A stretch of DNA of 64,000 bases from Phyllostachys edulis (lineage: Eukaryota; Streptophyta; Magnoliopsida; Poales; Poaceae), in NCBI GenBank assembly GCA_036346405.1, contig CM070561.1, forward strand, positions 10,276,441 through 10,340,440. Direction: 5' to 3'. Below the pieces are notes generated by a model, which saw only the letters and a program-made list of their open reading frames with translations, was not told where the DNA came from and ran no database searches. Below are positions 10,551 through 20,165 of this stretch, piece by piece (position 1 is the first letter of the stretch; each line of letters opens with the position of its first letter). A program made the translations under genes and the position numbers.

Positions 10551-13500
10551 ATGGCTGGCTCACCGGCAAGAAATTGGACCAAGAAGATGAAGAACAACAA
10601 GAGCCAGCTGCGGGACGACATGATGATGACAGCTTGTAGCCCCAGGAAGTCCCCCAACATTGGCATGGTTGGTTGCCAGATTTACGACAGCGAGACATGC
10701 CATCAGGTGACCCCCCCCCCCCCCAAAACGGAAGATACCCCCAACTCTTGCCTCACATATCCTCTATTCGTTTATACTGTATCATGTGCATTTCTTTTGA
10801 TGTTTGGATTTGTTTATCTTTTCTCTGCAGTGCCGTCAAAAGAACAAAAAAGTAACAGTGCCCTGCCAGAATTACAAGAAGGGGAAACCCTGTACTCTCA
10901 TCATTTGCCAGAGTTGCCTGAAAAATGGGTAAAAATTATATTCTTTTATCTACCTGTCATCTCTGTGAACAAACAAGCTAACCATTTGAGACTGCCCCGG
11001 ATTTGTTTGCTGATGGTTCATTCAGGTATAATGAGAATGCCAAGGACATGGTAGTGCGCAAGGGCTGGAGCTGTCCAAAGTGCCGCGGCATATGCCACTG
11101 TAGTGTCTGCAGGTAAGCTGTGCAAATCAGTTGTGGGCTGGTGCCAAGTGCTCTTATTTTGTACTGATTTGTGGATTTCTTATAGACTAGGGTCTTGCCT
11201 CCGTATTGCTGCAGGGTATGATTTTGGCATTTGTGAAATTTGTAGAAAAAAAAACAATATAAGACAACACAAATTTACCACAGAAGTTAAAGGTAACACT
11301 GCCTACTTTTTACACAGTATGCATTATTTAGTATTAACAACACATAAATTGTCATGGCTGGTTTGGAATCTGACTCAGGTCGCACTTGTTGCTGACTTTG
11401 GTGTCGATCGGCTATTGAAATCATTAGGCCAGATACAATAATTGTGTTGTTAAATGTATAGGCTAACCATTTTATTAGGTTCAAATAGAAGATGATACTT
11501 TTCCTGTGTAGTGTAATATGAAAATGATCGTTATAATTTTGTAGCATGAATATAAGAATACACAAGGGATTTGTAGTTATTGTCCTAAGAACAAATTAAC
11601 TTTTTACAGAATTTTATAAGGTTTATCAGTAGGTGACACATATTCTGAAGTATGAGTTTGGTCAAGAGGACTGCATGGTCACAATTTAATAAATGTCATG
11701 ATGACCAATGTAACACTGTAGTGAGCATTATGAAACTGCATGTGAAATCTGCAAAATTGAATGGAACTTTTTCACCGAGACTTGCACATCCTGCTGAACC
11801 TTTAGCCATATGCAATCCCTTGTCCTTAGCACTATTATGTAAGTCTAAAATATCCATCGAAAATAAAGTTATCAAATGGAACTTTATCACTGAGACTTGC
11901 ACATCGTGCTGAACCTGCAACCATATGCAACGCCTTGTCCTTAGCATTTATCCCAACAATGGAAAAGTATGTCTACAATATATCTCTCAATAATTAAGTG
12001 AAATAGCAGGCCCAGAAATTATATTTTTCTGCCTCGTGCTGTGTCACGACCCGAATTGGTCGACAAGAACGAGCGCAAGAAGTATGAATGTGAGGAAAGC
12101 GGACAACGAACCGCACACCTGAGCCTCGGCGGTGCCGTGATGTCGGTGCGCCGAGAGCACAGGGTGTGGCAGCTTTGGGGTAAAACCTTTTTGATATTTC
12201 TTGCTTGATTCAATCTCAGTTTTCGGCAGGCTATTAAATAGCTGCCCCTAACAACCCATCTTTAAGCTTATCTCTTATTCAAATAACTAATCTATCTCTC
12301 ATTCAAATAGCTAACCTCATCTCTTATTCAAATAACTAATCCTATCTCTAATTCACCAAGATATCCAATTGATTTAAATAACTAATGTGTAGATAAGGGC
12401 CTGGAGATAGCTATTCGGTTCCAACCGAATTGGTGGGGCTGCTGTCATGTGCCGGCCGACGGCAGTGCTGGTAGTTGCGCCCCCACATGACATGCTGGCA
12501 CTCCACATGTAGAATGTCCTAGTCTGTGATGTTGTAACAGTTCATATGCTTGTGGAATAATTCTTTATTGGTTTACTGCAACTCCATTTGAGAGCTCTGT
12601 TAAAAAAAAAAATAATCCTCTTCACTGTAATCCTCCAGTTTTGCTGAACTTGCCAGTGTAAAGCTGAGGTGGGGATCCTCTTCCCCCGTTGAGATTCTAT
12701 ACTGAATTGAAGAGGGAGAACACACTGCTCAAATAATCGGCTCACAATTTGTCTTTTGATGACTTAACCAAAGATTGTTACAACGAATGTGTCGAAGATT
12801 GGAAAGAATTAAGAGAAAAATGAAGCAATGAGCCAAACTGCTCTATACTAATTTTCTCTGTAGTAACCTAACTTCTTACCTCATTTCTGTTCAGAATGTT
12901 CATATCACTGGGAAATGGATAGCATGTCATTTTTGTGGATGAAATGAAGGCAGGCAATGAACCTGTTTCTTAAACTACAAAAGAAATGGAAAGCTCGGCT
13001 CAAGTTTGTAACATAATAACATCCAGAATCAAATGCGCGCAAAAAGAACATTGTAAAAACTCAATTGGCATATCATATTGCAAGTAACATTGTGTTACAA
13101 TATTATGTATAATGTCCTCAAGACAAAATTTCTGAAAAAAATACATTGAATTTGAGAGGATCATACAAATCGGTTACAATACAACAATTTATAAGACAAT
13201 GACGAAGTATTATATGTCTAAACTAAAAAATTTGCAAACATCGGAAATATAAAATGAAGGCAAAATTTGCTACAGGACATTGCACTTGGATGACATTTGC
13301 CAAAACACATTGTAAAATCATGATTCGGCTGGTAGACACCGCAAAATTATGAGTATTTGCCATAACACACTGTGCCAAATAATATATGACTTTTGAGGGT
13401 TTGGAGAGAGGAACAATTTAAACTTCCCAATCTACCTCCACCTTCTCTGACTCATGCTGTGAAAGATTGGTAGGCCCCATATGTCAAAGGCACAAGGCCT

Positions 13501-15051
13501 TTCCTCCTTGTTAAACAGAACGAGAAGAGGGGTGCCAGGAGATGTTGAAAACAGAATAGCAAAGCAGCATGGAGGTCATTTTGCTCCATTAAGTTGAGAG
13601 AAATCATATTTTCTTTTAAATGGCCATAGTGTGTTCCAGTAAATACACACTGCTACAGTATCCATCAGCCGAATCACGATTTTGTAGTGCATTCTGGCAA
13701 ATGCCATTCAAGTGCTATATCCTGTAGCAAATTTTGCCTAAATTGGAACAGTGTGTCATCTTGCTGAAGAAGATTTAAAAATCTTAACACCATTTTTTAG
13801 AAGAGAAGGTTCGATATTTAAGTTATACCTCTAAAAACTTGGGGATATTGTTTTATTTTGGTAGAACAATTTGATATGTCGCGATATATGACCTTCTAGA
13901 TGAAGCTTAAGATTGTTTACAAAATTATTATAGATGGTCAGAAAATCCTATTAAATTAAACTATTAGGCCTTGTTTGGAATGCAAGAATTTTTCCTAAAT
14001 TGTACGGGAATTGAATTGTTTTCTAAAAAAATCCTGCAAATTATTGTAAAGTTCCTACATTACAAATGGGCCCTTAATGATTTGTGATATATGATCGACT
14101 CTTATGTGCGCAGCTAGAAAAGCATTATAAGGGGAACCACCTTATGGTGAGTTGGTGGAGTTGTAGAAATACGACTCCACCTATCAGGATTCAAATCCTG
14201 GTGTTCACCTTTACGTACATATGAGTGCACCTTTGTAGGAACTCTGTGAGGTCACGGCTTTATCTCCGTGTGGTGTGTGCGCGTGTGTGTCTAACTCGTA
14301 AGCATTATAAGGACAAGATGTGCAGACTGCAGAGCAAGAGCCAAACGGCCCAAACCTCATGACCAGTGCCAAGAGAGTAAAAGGATTGTTGCAGGACACC
14401 AATATGTCTTAATACTTGTGCATTTGCCAGTGATGCGTCTTTTGCAGTAGATGACGAGCCATAAGGGGTACATCCACATTGCAGAATCAGAAAGCAACAT
14501 GAATGGTTGCTTCAGAATACATCGTGATTTGTGCGTTAGTTTTTGCCAACTGCCTTTGGCTAATATGGAGCAACAAAATCTAACACCTAATCAGACAGCC
14601 GTGCCTCTAGTTAAGAAAAAATTGAATGGCTAGTCAAACTAACTAGCGAAGATGTGGCCTAACATGGAGTCCGCATTTGTAGTCGACTTTTAAGGTCAGA
14701 TGGATTTGATCTAGTACTATTTTGGCAGGAAGAAGAATGGGAGAGAACCGACAGGGAAGATGATCCACACCGCCATGGAACTGGGGTATACCTCCGTCCA
14801 TGAGTTTCTCACCAACAAGGTACTAGTACTATTTTGCTTCCAAATGCTCTGTTGTCTCAATCCACTTGTTCATTCTAGTTTTTTCTATCATGCTTAAGGG
14901 AGACCGAGAAAAGGAGGATACTGCAGATGATTTGGTGGACAACAAGAGTACTGACATTGGCTCCATGGCATTAGCTGATCTTCCTTTCAAGAAGAGGCTT
15001 AAGCGCAACCACAATGGTGAAGTGGTATATGTGAGGGTATCAGATGATTAG
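10551..15051 (+). CDS. zf-4CXXC_R1 (CDCA7-like) zinc-finger protein, five exons, C-terminus broken
   Basis: Exons 10551-10706, 10831-10928, 11026-11112, 14729-14819 and 14899-15051 join in phase at GT-AG introns and give 194 residues. A basic N-terminus (about 1-50) precedes the finger. Visible ligands are Cys50/53 (CHQC), Cys64, Cys73, Cys78/81 (CQSC), Cys101/104 (CPKC) and Cys108/110/113 (CHCSVC). The finger is followed by KKNGREPTGKMIHTAMELGY, the usual end of this domain, and then an acidic tail ending in VYVRVSDD. In vertebrates and Arabidopsis, CDCA7 proteins work with the HELLS/DDM1 remodeller in DNA-methylation maintenance. Plants also have divergent relatives of unknown role. Plant family members are usually longer and carry a DDT-like region after the finger; here that region exists only in broken form after the stop. 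The start is the first ATG after the pyrimidine-rich leader. The gene could be a truncated but expressed paralogue or a young pseudogene. Confidence 0.8.
11764..11947. repeat. direct repeat, two ~68-bp copies 115 bp apart (intron 3)
   Basis: A segment beginning GAACTTTTTCACCGAGACTTG (11764) recurs as GAACTTTATCACTGAGACTTG (11879). Both continue through GCACATC-TGCTGAACCT to CTTGTCCTTAGCA. It lies in the large third intron. Confidence 0.85.
12042..12250. other. possible LTR-like fragment in intron 3
   Basis: TGTCACGACCCGAATTGGTC at 12042 resembles the start of many gypsy LTRs, and GGCTATTAAATAGC at about 12229 could be a TATA region. No end or second LTR is visible, so this is weak. Confidence 0.25.
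12262..12355. repeat. short tandem repeat, about 30-bp unit, 3-4 copies
   Basis: ATCTCTTATTCAAATAACTAAT-like units repeat with small changes (CTATCTCTCATTCAAATAG, CATCTCTTATTCAAATAAC, CTATCTCTAATTC). Located in intron 3 of the CDCA7-like gene. Confidence 0.75.
13258..13742. mobile_element. foldback element with ~95-bp inverted ends, probable Mutator-type MITE (intron 3)
   Basis: The left arm starts GGCAAAATTTGCTACAGGAC, and the reverse complement of the right end reads GGCAAAATTTGCTACAGGAT. Similarity continues for roughly 95 bp, including TGATTCGGCTG in both arms. Flanks TAAAATGAA and TAAATTGGA agree at 7 of 9 positions, compatible with an aged 9-bp duplication. There is no coding capacity. 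It sits wholly within the third intron and does not touch splice sites. Confidence 0.7.
13967..14073. mobile_element. Tourist-like MITE, 107 bp, TTA target duplication (intron 3)
   Basis: Starts GGCCTTGTTTGGAATGCAAG and ends CTACATTACAAATGGGCCC, with TTA on both sides (13964-13966 and 14074-14076). The ends are imperfect inverted repeats. TTA duplications mark the PIF/Harbinger superfamily. Confidence 0.75.
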
Positions 15052-15307
15052 ACTGAAATCAACAGGGTTAATAACGGTGCTACCACCAAAAAAAAGATCC
15101 TATTTTGAAGACAAGATCGAACGTGTGCTGAGGGATGAGGGCTGCGATGTTCTTGCGAGTGAAGATGTGCTACCTAGAGGTACTATTCACTGAAGCCGGT
15201 GTAGAGCTGGAGACCGAAAATGTTGGTCCCAAAATGCGAATGTCGGAGTTCTACAATATATTCGTTGAGACAGTAAAGAAAAAAAAGGAAAAGTCTTACT
15301 TTATAGT
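15052..15307 (+). pseudogene. decayed C-terminal continuation of the CDCA7-like gene
   Basis: Directly after the TAG at 15049-15051 the same frame stays readable for about 18 codons (TEINRVNNGATTKKKILF). The reading then needs one shift at about 15107 to give EDKIERVLRDEGCDVLASED and VLPRGT, and a second shift at about 15190 to give TEAGVELETENVGPKMRMSE and on to a TAA near 15309. The LPRGT ... AGVELE...VG pattern matches the DDT-like C-terminal part of plant zf-4CXXC_R1 proteins. The tail thus has one nonsense codon and two frameshifts, unless an unseen intron removes them. Confidence 0.65.
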
Positions 15308-15527
15308 TTAATATCAGTACAACTGGTCATCAGCCCGTGTGTCGCATCTCCTAAACTTTACTGTGTAGAGTTTTTTTTAATTAAAGACCTATTAAATTCA
15401 ACCAAATTAACATCAAAACCTTGAGAGTCATCAATTTTGTTTGAACGGATCAATCCTTCAATTCTTCACATTCTTAAACTTTCACAATTTGTCATCTCAA
15501 TTTATGTACATTTGGACATCAAATTTA

Positions 15528-15624
15528 GGGGATATTTGGTGCGCAAGAATTTTATTTGTATTTCTTAGAAAACATTATAACTCTTTCCTAAATCATATAA
15601 AATTCTCACATTCCAAACAGGCCC
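15528..15624. mobile_element. Tourist-like MITE, 97 bp, TTA target duplication
   Basis: Starts GGGGATATTTGGTGCGCAAG and ends CACATTCCAAACAGGCCC, flanked by TTA (15525-15527, 15625-15627). It shares GCAAGAATTT and the CCCTTA end with the copy at 13967-14073, so the two are diverged members of one family. Confidence 0.7.
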
Positions 15625-15912
15625 TTAATACTATAGATGTTTTTTTTCCAAATTTGAACTTATATACATTCCAAATTCAATTTGATACAAATTTCATGTT
15701 AATCCTATATTTATTTTCATTTTTTTTCGCAGAACAGATTTAGTTTTATTCTTATTTATTTTTGAAGTATAAATTTAATATTAGTTTAGAGGCTCACAAT
15801 TAAGGCCTCATTTAGAACACATAAATTTCACACGAAGCAGTTAAATTCTTGTATGACTCTAGGGAAATTTTTCCTCGCAAAAGAAAAAAAATTGCCTCTT
15901 TTCGCGTTCACA

Positions 15913-16762
15913 TTAGCTCAGTTACATCGTGTTAGAGCGTAATCGGAGGAACAACACTCCGTTCGTCACGCACTGGAAAATAGCATCACGAACACTGAAA
16001 AATTAGACAAATGATATCGCCGCCAGTTACTTTCGTTTCCAGAATTTTTAAAATATAGAAATTGAGCTCAAAAAATTATCAATCTTTTTGTGGAGCCTCC
16101 TGACACAGTTTAATTGCTTGTGCTTGTGTATTTTTTTCACAACTTTATGCGTTCTAATTTTGTCTTTAAAATTCATTTAAGTATAATGTTTGTAGGAATT
16201 TTATAATATAGAAAATGAGGGCCAAATATTATGAAAAAAAATTTAGACTCCTTACATAGTGGACTTGATTGTTTAATTTTTCTAGAATTTTTACAAAATT
16301 AATTAATGCAATTTTATAATATCCTTACACTATGAAATATTGGACTCCTCACACAGTGGACATTATGAAATTGCATTACTTATTTTTTTGTAAAATTCTG
16401 AAAAATTACACAATCAAGTACACTGTGTAAAGAGCCTAAAAAAATAATTTCATAATGTTTGGACCTTATTTTCTATATTATAAAATTCCTACAAACAAGA
16501 TATTCAAATAAATTTTAGAGATAAAATCAGAACGTATAAAGTTTTAAAAAATATATACAAGCAATTAAATTATGTCGGGAGGCTTCACAAAAAAATTGAT
16601 TGTTTTTTAGCTCGGTTTCTATATTTAAAAATCTGGAAACGGAAGTAACTGGCGGCGATGTCATTCGTCTAATTTTTCTGTGTTCGCGATGTTATTTTTC
16701 AGTGCGTGACGAATGGAGTGTCATTCCTCCGATTACACTATAACGCGATGTCACTGAGCTAA
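15913..16762. mobile_element. 850-bp foldback element (long inverted repeat, centre near 16338)
   Basis: Nearly the whole stretch is an imperfect palindrome. The left arm begins TTAGCTCAGTTACATCGTG, and the reverse complement of the right end begins TTAGCTCAGTGACATCGCG. Matching blocks continue inward: GTAATCGGAGG, GTCACGCACTG, CGCCGCCAGTTACTT, GAATTTTATAATATAGAAAA and a CACAGTGGAC-type block near the centre. No coding capacity was found. Transcripts through it would form a roughly 400-bp stem. The target duplication could not be fixed, so the superfamily is open. Confidence 0.85.
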
Positions 16763-16842
16763 TTTTCCCTTACACATATTCAAAACACTACACCTTTTAC
16801 GATATGTTTAGCTTAGACGGTCACATGAGCTTTTAGGATAAT

Positions 16843-16918
16843 CTACAAGGTGGATGAGATGTTTTGTATTTCTCCGAATTCTACAAGGTGGATGAGATGT
16901 TTTGTATTTCTCCGATTA
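16843..16918. repeat. 38-bp tandem duplication
   Basis: CTACAAGGTGGATGAGATG and the following 19 bp are repeated at once (16843 and 16881) with almost no change, which suggests a recent slippage or break-repair event. Confidence 0.9.
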
Positions 16919-16986
16919 ATCTAGGAATTTCTTTTTTTTTAACATGGGAATTTCTAGTTATTTATCTTTAGAATTAACCTGAGAGC

Positions 16987-17090
16987 CTCTAATTAGTATT
17001 CCGTGCACTCACTCGACTTAGCGATAGAATTGGTCTTTCTAGAGTAGACTCTAATTAGTATTCTGTGAACCTACTTGACTTAGCGATACC
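16987..17090. repeat. 62-bp-spaced direct repeat
   Basis: CTCTAATTAGTATTC followed by a TGACTTAGCGATA-type end occurs at 16987 and again at 17049. It is diverged, non-coding and just upstream of the Stowaway-like element. Confidence 0.7.
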
Positions 17091-17141
17091 TTTTACAAAA
17101 TATTTATTTCTATCAAAATAATGTATTACTTTCAATTTATA

Positions 17142-17366
17142 CCCTCTCCATTCAGAAATATACGATCTTATATAAAGCATGTGTCAAACTTCTGTACTTA
17201 GATTATCCTATAAAATTTGTATCATTATATTTGTTGTGAAAAATATTTTAATAATATAATAATTTATATTTTTATAGCATATCCATATAAAATTTTAGGT
17301 TGAAGATGTATATTGGAGATTGTACCGATGTCCAAAATGTCGCTTATTCTCGAAAAGATCGAGGGG
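17142..17366. mobile_element. diverged Stowaway-like MITE, TA flanks
   Basis: CCCTCTCCATTCAGAAATA at the left and GATCGAGGGG at the right sit between TA dinucleotides (17140-17141, 17367-17368). The interior is AT-rich and reads like the better preserved copy at 28748-29003, with a TGTCCAAAATG block near the right end. Ends are diverged, so confidence is moderate. Confidence 0.55.
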
Positions 17367-17533
17367 TATAAATCAATTAAATTATTATATGCTACGCAGA
17401 AAGTATTTTTTTCGCATGGTTCATAAAGTATTTTTGTGTCCAGCGTAGAAGTATGTCGACTCTATTATGCCACATCCCTACTACTACTAGTTATCGCCTG
17501 ACATCTCCGTCTAATCCTTTTCCAAATCTGCAT

Positions 17534-17542
17534 TGTAGCGAA
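17534..17542. repeat. target-site duplication of the MULE, left copy
   Basis: TGTAGCGAA here is identical to 24938-24946. A perfect 9-bp duplication is diagnostic of Mutator-like transposition. Confidence 0.9.
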
Positions 17543-17860
17543 GAATTTTTATTATTATTTAATCCTTTTTTATTAATATTTTAAAATTAATCCGTCGCGA
17601 ACTTTATTTCCAAATCTAACCTTTTTGATCACACCACCACCCGTGGCGTGACAAAACCACACTGTCACGCCATCCGTAGCGGCGTGGCCAAAAGTGCCAC
17701 GCAAGTCTCGGCCACAAGACGCGCCGCCAACAGTGGAGCTATGCGTGGCAATTGTCACGCCATCTCTCCTGGTGTGGCAGTGTGTTTTGTCACGCCAACT
17801 ATAATAGCGTGACAGTGGGGACTTAAATCCTGGGCGCCAGGGACCTCTTCATTTCTCCCG
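17543..17860. repeat. MULE left terminal inverted repeat with TGTCACGCC subterminal motifs
   Basis: The outer 110 bp is AT-rich and matches the right end. The inner part is CG-rich with at least six TCACGCC or GGCGTGAC copies in both orientations (for example near 17642, 17665, 17756 and 17790). Such repeated motifs are likely transposase-binding or structure-forming sites; that role is inferred. Confidence 0.85.
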
Positions 17861-18150
17861 AACTCCATCGTGACCTCCCGTTCGTCGCCGCCGCCAAGGC
17901 TCCCTCCGCTGGCCTCCTCCTCCCGCCGCCTGGCCCCTACCCGACGGCGGTGGCGTCTCACAGGTTCTCCTCCTCTCCGCCGCCCAGTCCCCGGTGCTCT
18001 CCTCCCTGGCCGCCTGGCCTCCGCTGGCCGGCCCTCCTCCCTCCGCGCCGCTTGTCCCCCCCAGCCGGCCCTCCTCCCGGCCGCTTGTCCTTCCCCCAGC
18101 CCTCCTCCCAAGGCCGCTTGTCCTTCCCCAACAGCTTCTCCTAGATCGAG
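17850..18150 (+). promoter_or_regulatory. CG-rich leader, possible first exon of the MULE gene
   Basis: Pyrimidine/CG-rich sequence with CTCCTCC and CCGCCG runs follows the left end at once. It stops at TCCTAGATCGAG/GTATACATG (about 18148), a plausible exon/donor boundary. This would fit an untranslated first exon of the transposase gene. All frames are open by composition, so no protein is called. Confidence 0.4.
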
Positions 18151-18205
18151 GTATACATGTGTGCTTGAATATATTTTTATGCTTGAATGTGTGCTTGAAT
18201 ATAGT

Positions 18206-18275
18206 GGGTGATTGAATGGATGGGGAACAATGTGGGTGATTGAATGGATGGGGAACATTGAATGGATGGTGAACG
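18206..18275. repeat. short tandem repeat, GGTGATTGAATGGATGGGGA units
   Basis: Two full and one partial unit containing TTGAATGGATGG-GGAAC follow the CG-rich leader. Function is unknown. 18280-19120 beyond it is AT-rich with no gene seen. Confidence 0.8.
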
Positions 18276-19121
18276 ATGTGGCTTGATGAATGGACAAATG
18301 CTTCGGTTTGGGGCTGGTAGAGATTAGAATACCAAAATGTGTATTTGACAAAATTAATTTTCAGCATATTCAGTGCCAATATGATTTTCGAAGGTTTTGT
18401 TGTGTATTGAACTATAGGTTTCTTGCTGTCACGCCCTGAGAAGCTAAATGTTTAAGTACCAATAATCCTACTAGCGTGTTTCACTTAATTAGCTTGTAAT
18501 CAAGGTGGTTTACAACTTTACATGCATCCTGACAAGCTTGCTGCATTCTAAAATTGGACAGAGCATGGACTGTTGTGTCAGTGGCGAGTTGATATTTGTT
18601 AAACATTGCATTTATGTTAAAGAAGTCCAGTAATGGAAGTTCCAAGAAACTATAGCTTGTCATATTCTACAGTTCTGTGGTTTGGGAATTGGGATCATAT
18701 GATAGGTAGAGGTAATTTATATATTTGTTTGTTGATTAGATCTAGTAAGATACTATGAACTGATGTGCTATCTGCAAGTTGTGTTTGCAAAGTAGTTTTA
18801 AAAGTTCTTATGATTTGTTGACTGTTAGGCTGTCAGTTCTGTGCAGCTATGATTTTGATCATACTGATAACGACAGAACTGACTGCAGATTATTTAATTT
18901 GCCACATGAACAATATATGCACTTGCATTATTTAGCATGAATTCAAGATGGCGAGCTTTCTAAGATAATTCTTGTCCCTAGCTTTGCATGCCTGTGCAGT
19001 ACTGCGCCCTTTCGTGATAATCAATGTATTGATCGATCGCTGAACCTCCTCTACTTGAAGTGCGCTCAGAAATATATTACCATTTGACCAACAAAGCAAC
19101 GAGATCAAGTGACCTCGTGAG

Positions 19122-19179
19122 ATACAAGAGACAGAGGGAATTACCATGTAATACAAGAGACAGAGGGAATTACCATGTA
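19122..19179. repeat. 29-bp perfect tandem duplication
   Basis: ATACAAGAGACAGAGGGAAT and nine further bases occur twice in a row. This is a recent local duplication inside the MULE. Confidence 0.9.
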
Positions 19180-19975
19180 CTTTTTTTGTGTGCAAATGAA
19201 TTACCATGTGCTAGCTGTTTGCTAGTCGAAAGATGTCTGCCCAAAAGAAAAGGAGTAACCAGACCCGACCCATGTATTACTTTTCTTCTTTTATAAAATT
19301 TCCTATTCAAGATACAAAAGAAGTTGTCATTGCAATAGCATTCACCTCAGTTATGTAGTCACTAGTGATATCGAGTTACTTACAAAAATGCTACAGCCAT
19401 GCAAAATTCATTTCCTTTTGTTATCTGTTCGTAAAAAGGTTACGGCGAGTATATATGTATTTAAAAATTAGAAAAATGTAAAGCAGCTACGAGAGATTGG
19501 GGCAATGAGATTACGTTGATGAAAACTATGTATTTCTTGCATCCTAGCCAATAGCCATATGTTTGAAGCATGCTGCTTGAACTTGTTATCATTTTGTAAG
19601 GCATGAACAAATATGATATGTATTGAATGCTATTCATGGGATAACAATACAAAGCTTGTTCATGATGCCTATTATATTTTGAGCCATCTCCTTTATGTTA
19701 GCAAGATACAAATAGCAGTAGCATCTGAGATAATTTATTTATGTGGACTGCTTATGGCTGTATGATTGTAATAGTTTAAATTAAGTTGTTAGCTTGTGCC
19801 GGTTAGAAACAATTGAGACAATTAAAGAAATGAAATATAGGCTGAAGGCAAAAAAATGTCACTTATCTCCTTTCTGCATATAAGATTTCCCAAACGAGTG
19901 GTTTGTGGCACTCCGAGCGTGTAGCTCTAGCGTACCTAGGAGCGAAGTCTTGGGCGTACTCAGGAATGAGCCCTA

Positions 19976-20165
19976 AGCGGTCCCAAACATGTGGTTTGGG
20001 CAGTCTCGAGAACAGGATCTTGAGCGTACCTGGGCACGTGGATCCAGGGTAGTATAGGTCGCACTCAGAGGCAAACTCTGAGCGGTCCCAAACACGTGGT
20101 TTGGGCGGTCTCGAGAATGGGATCTCGAGCGTGACTGAGCACGAGAGACTCAGGTAGTGTAGGTT
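19976..20165. repeat. 105-bp direct repeat just upstream of the transposase
   Basis: AGCGGTCCCAAACATGTGG (19976) recurs as AGCGGTCCCAAACACGTGG (20081). Both continue with TTTGGGC-GTCTCGAGAA, GGATCT-GAGCGT and a GTAGTATAGGT or GTAGTGTAGGT end. Diverged partial copies extend left to about 19890. The position directly before the coding region suggests a promoter or 5' leader repeat. Confidence 0.8.

Noticed and set aside
10515..11054. 179-codon unspliced ORF at the CDCA7-like locus
   Set aside because: It reads through two introns. The spliced model restores the cysteine pattern, which the unspliced ORF loses.
17755..18379. Minus-strand ORFs of 176-198 codons over the MULE leader
   Set aside because: They are the antisense of a C/T-rich leader; composition explains them and no family is visible.
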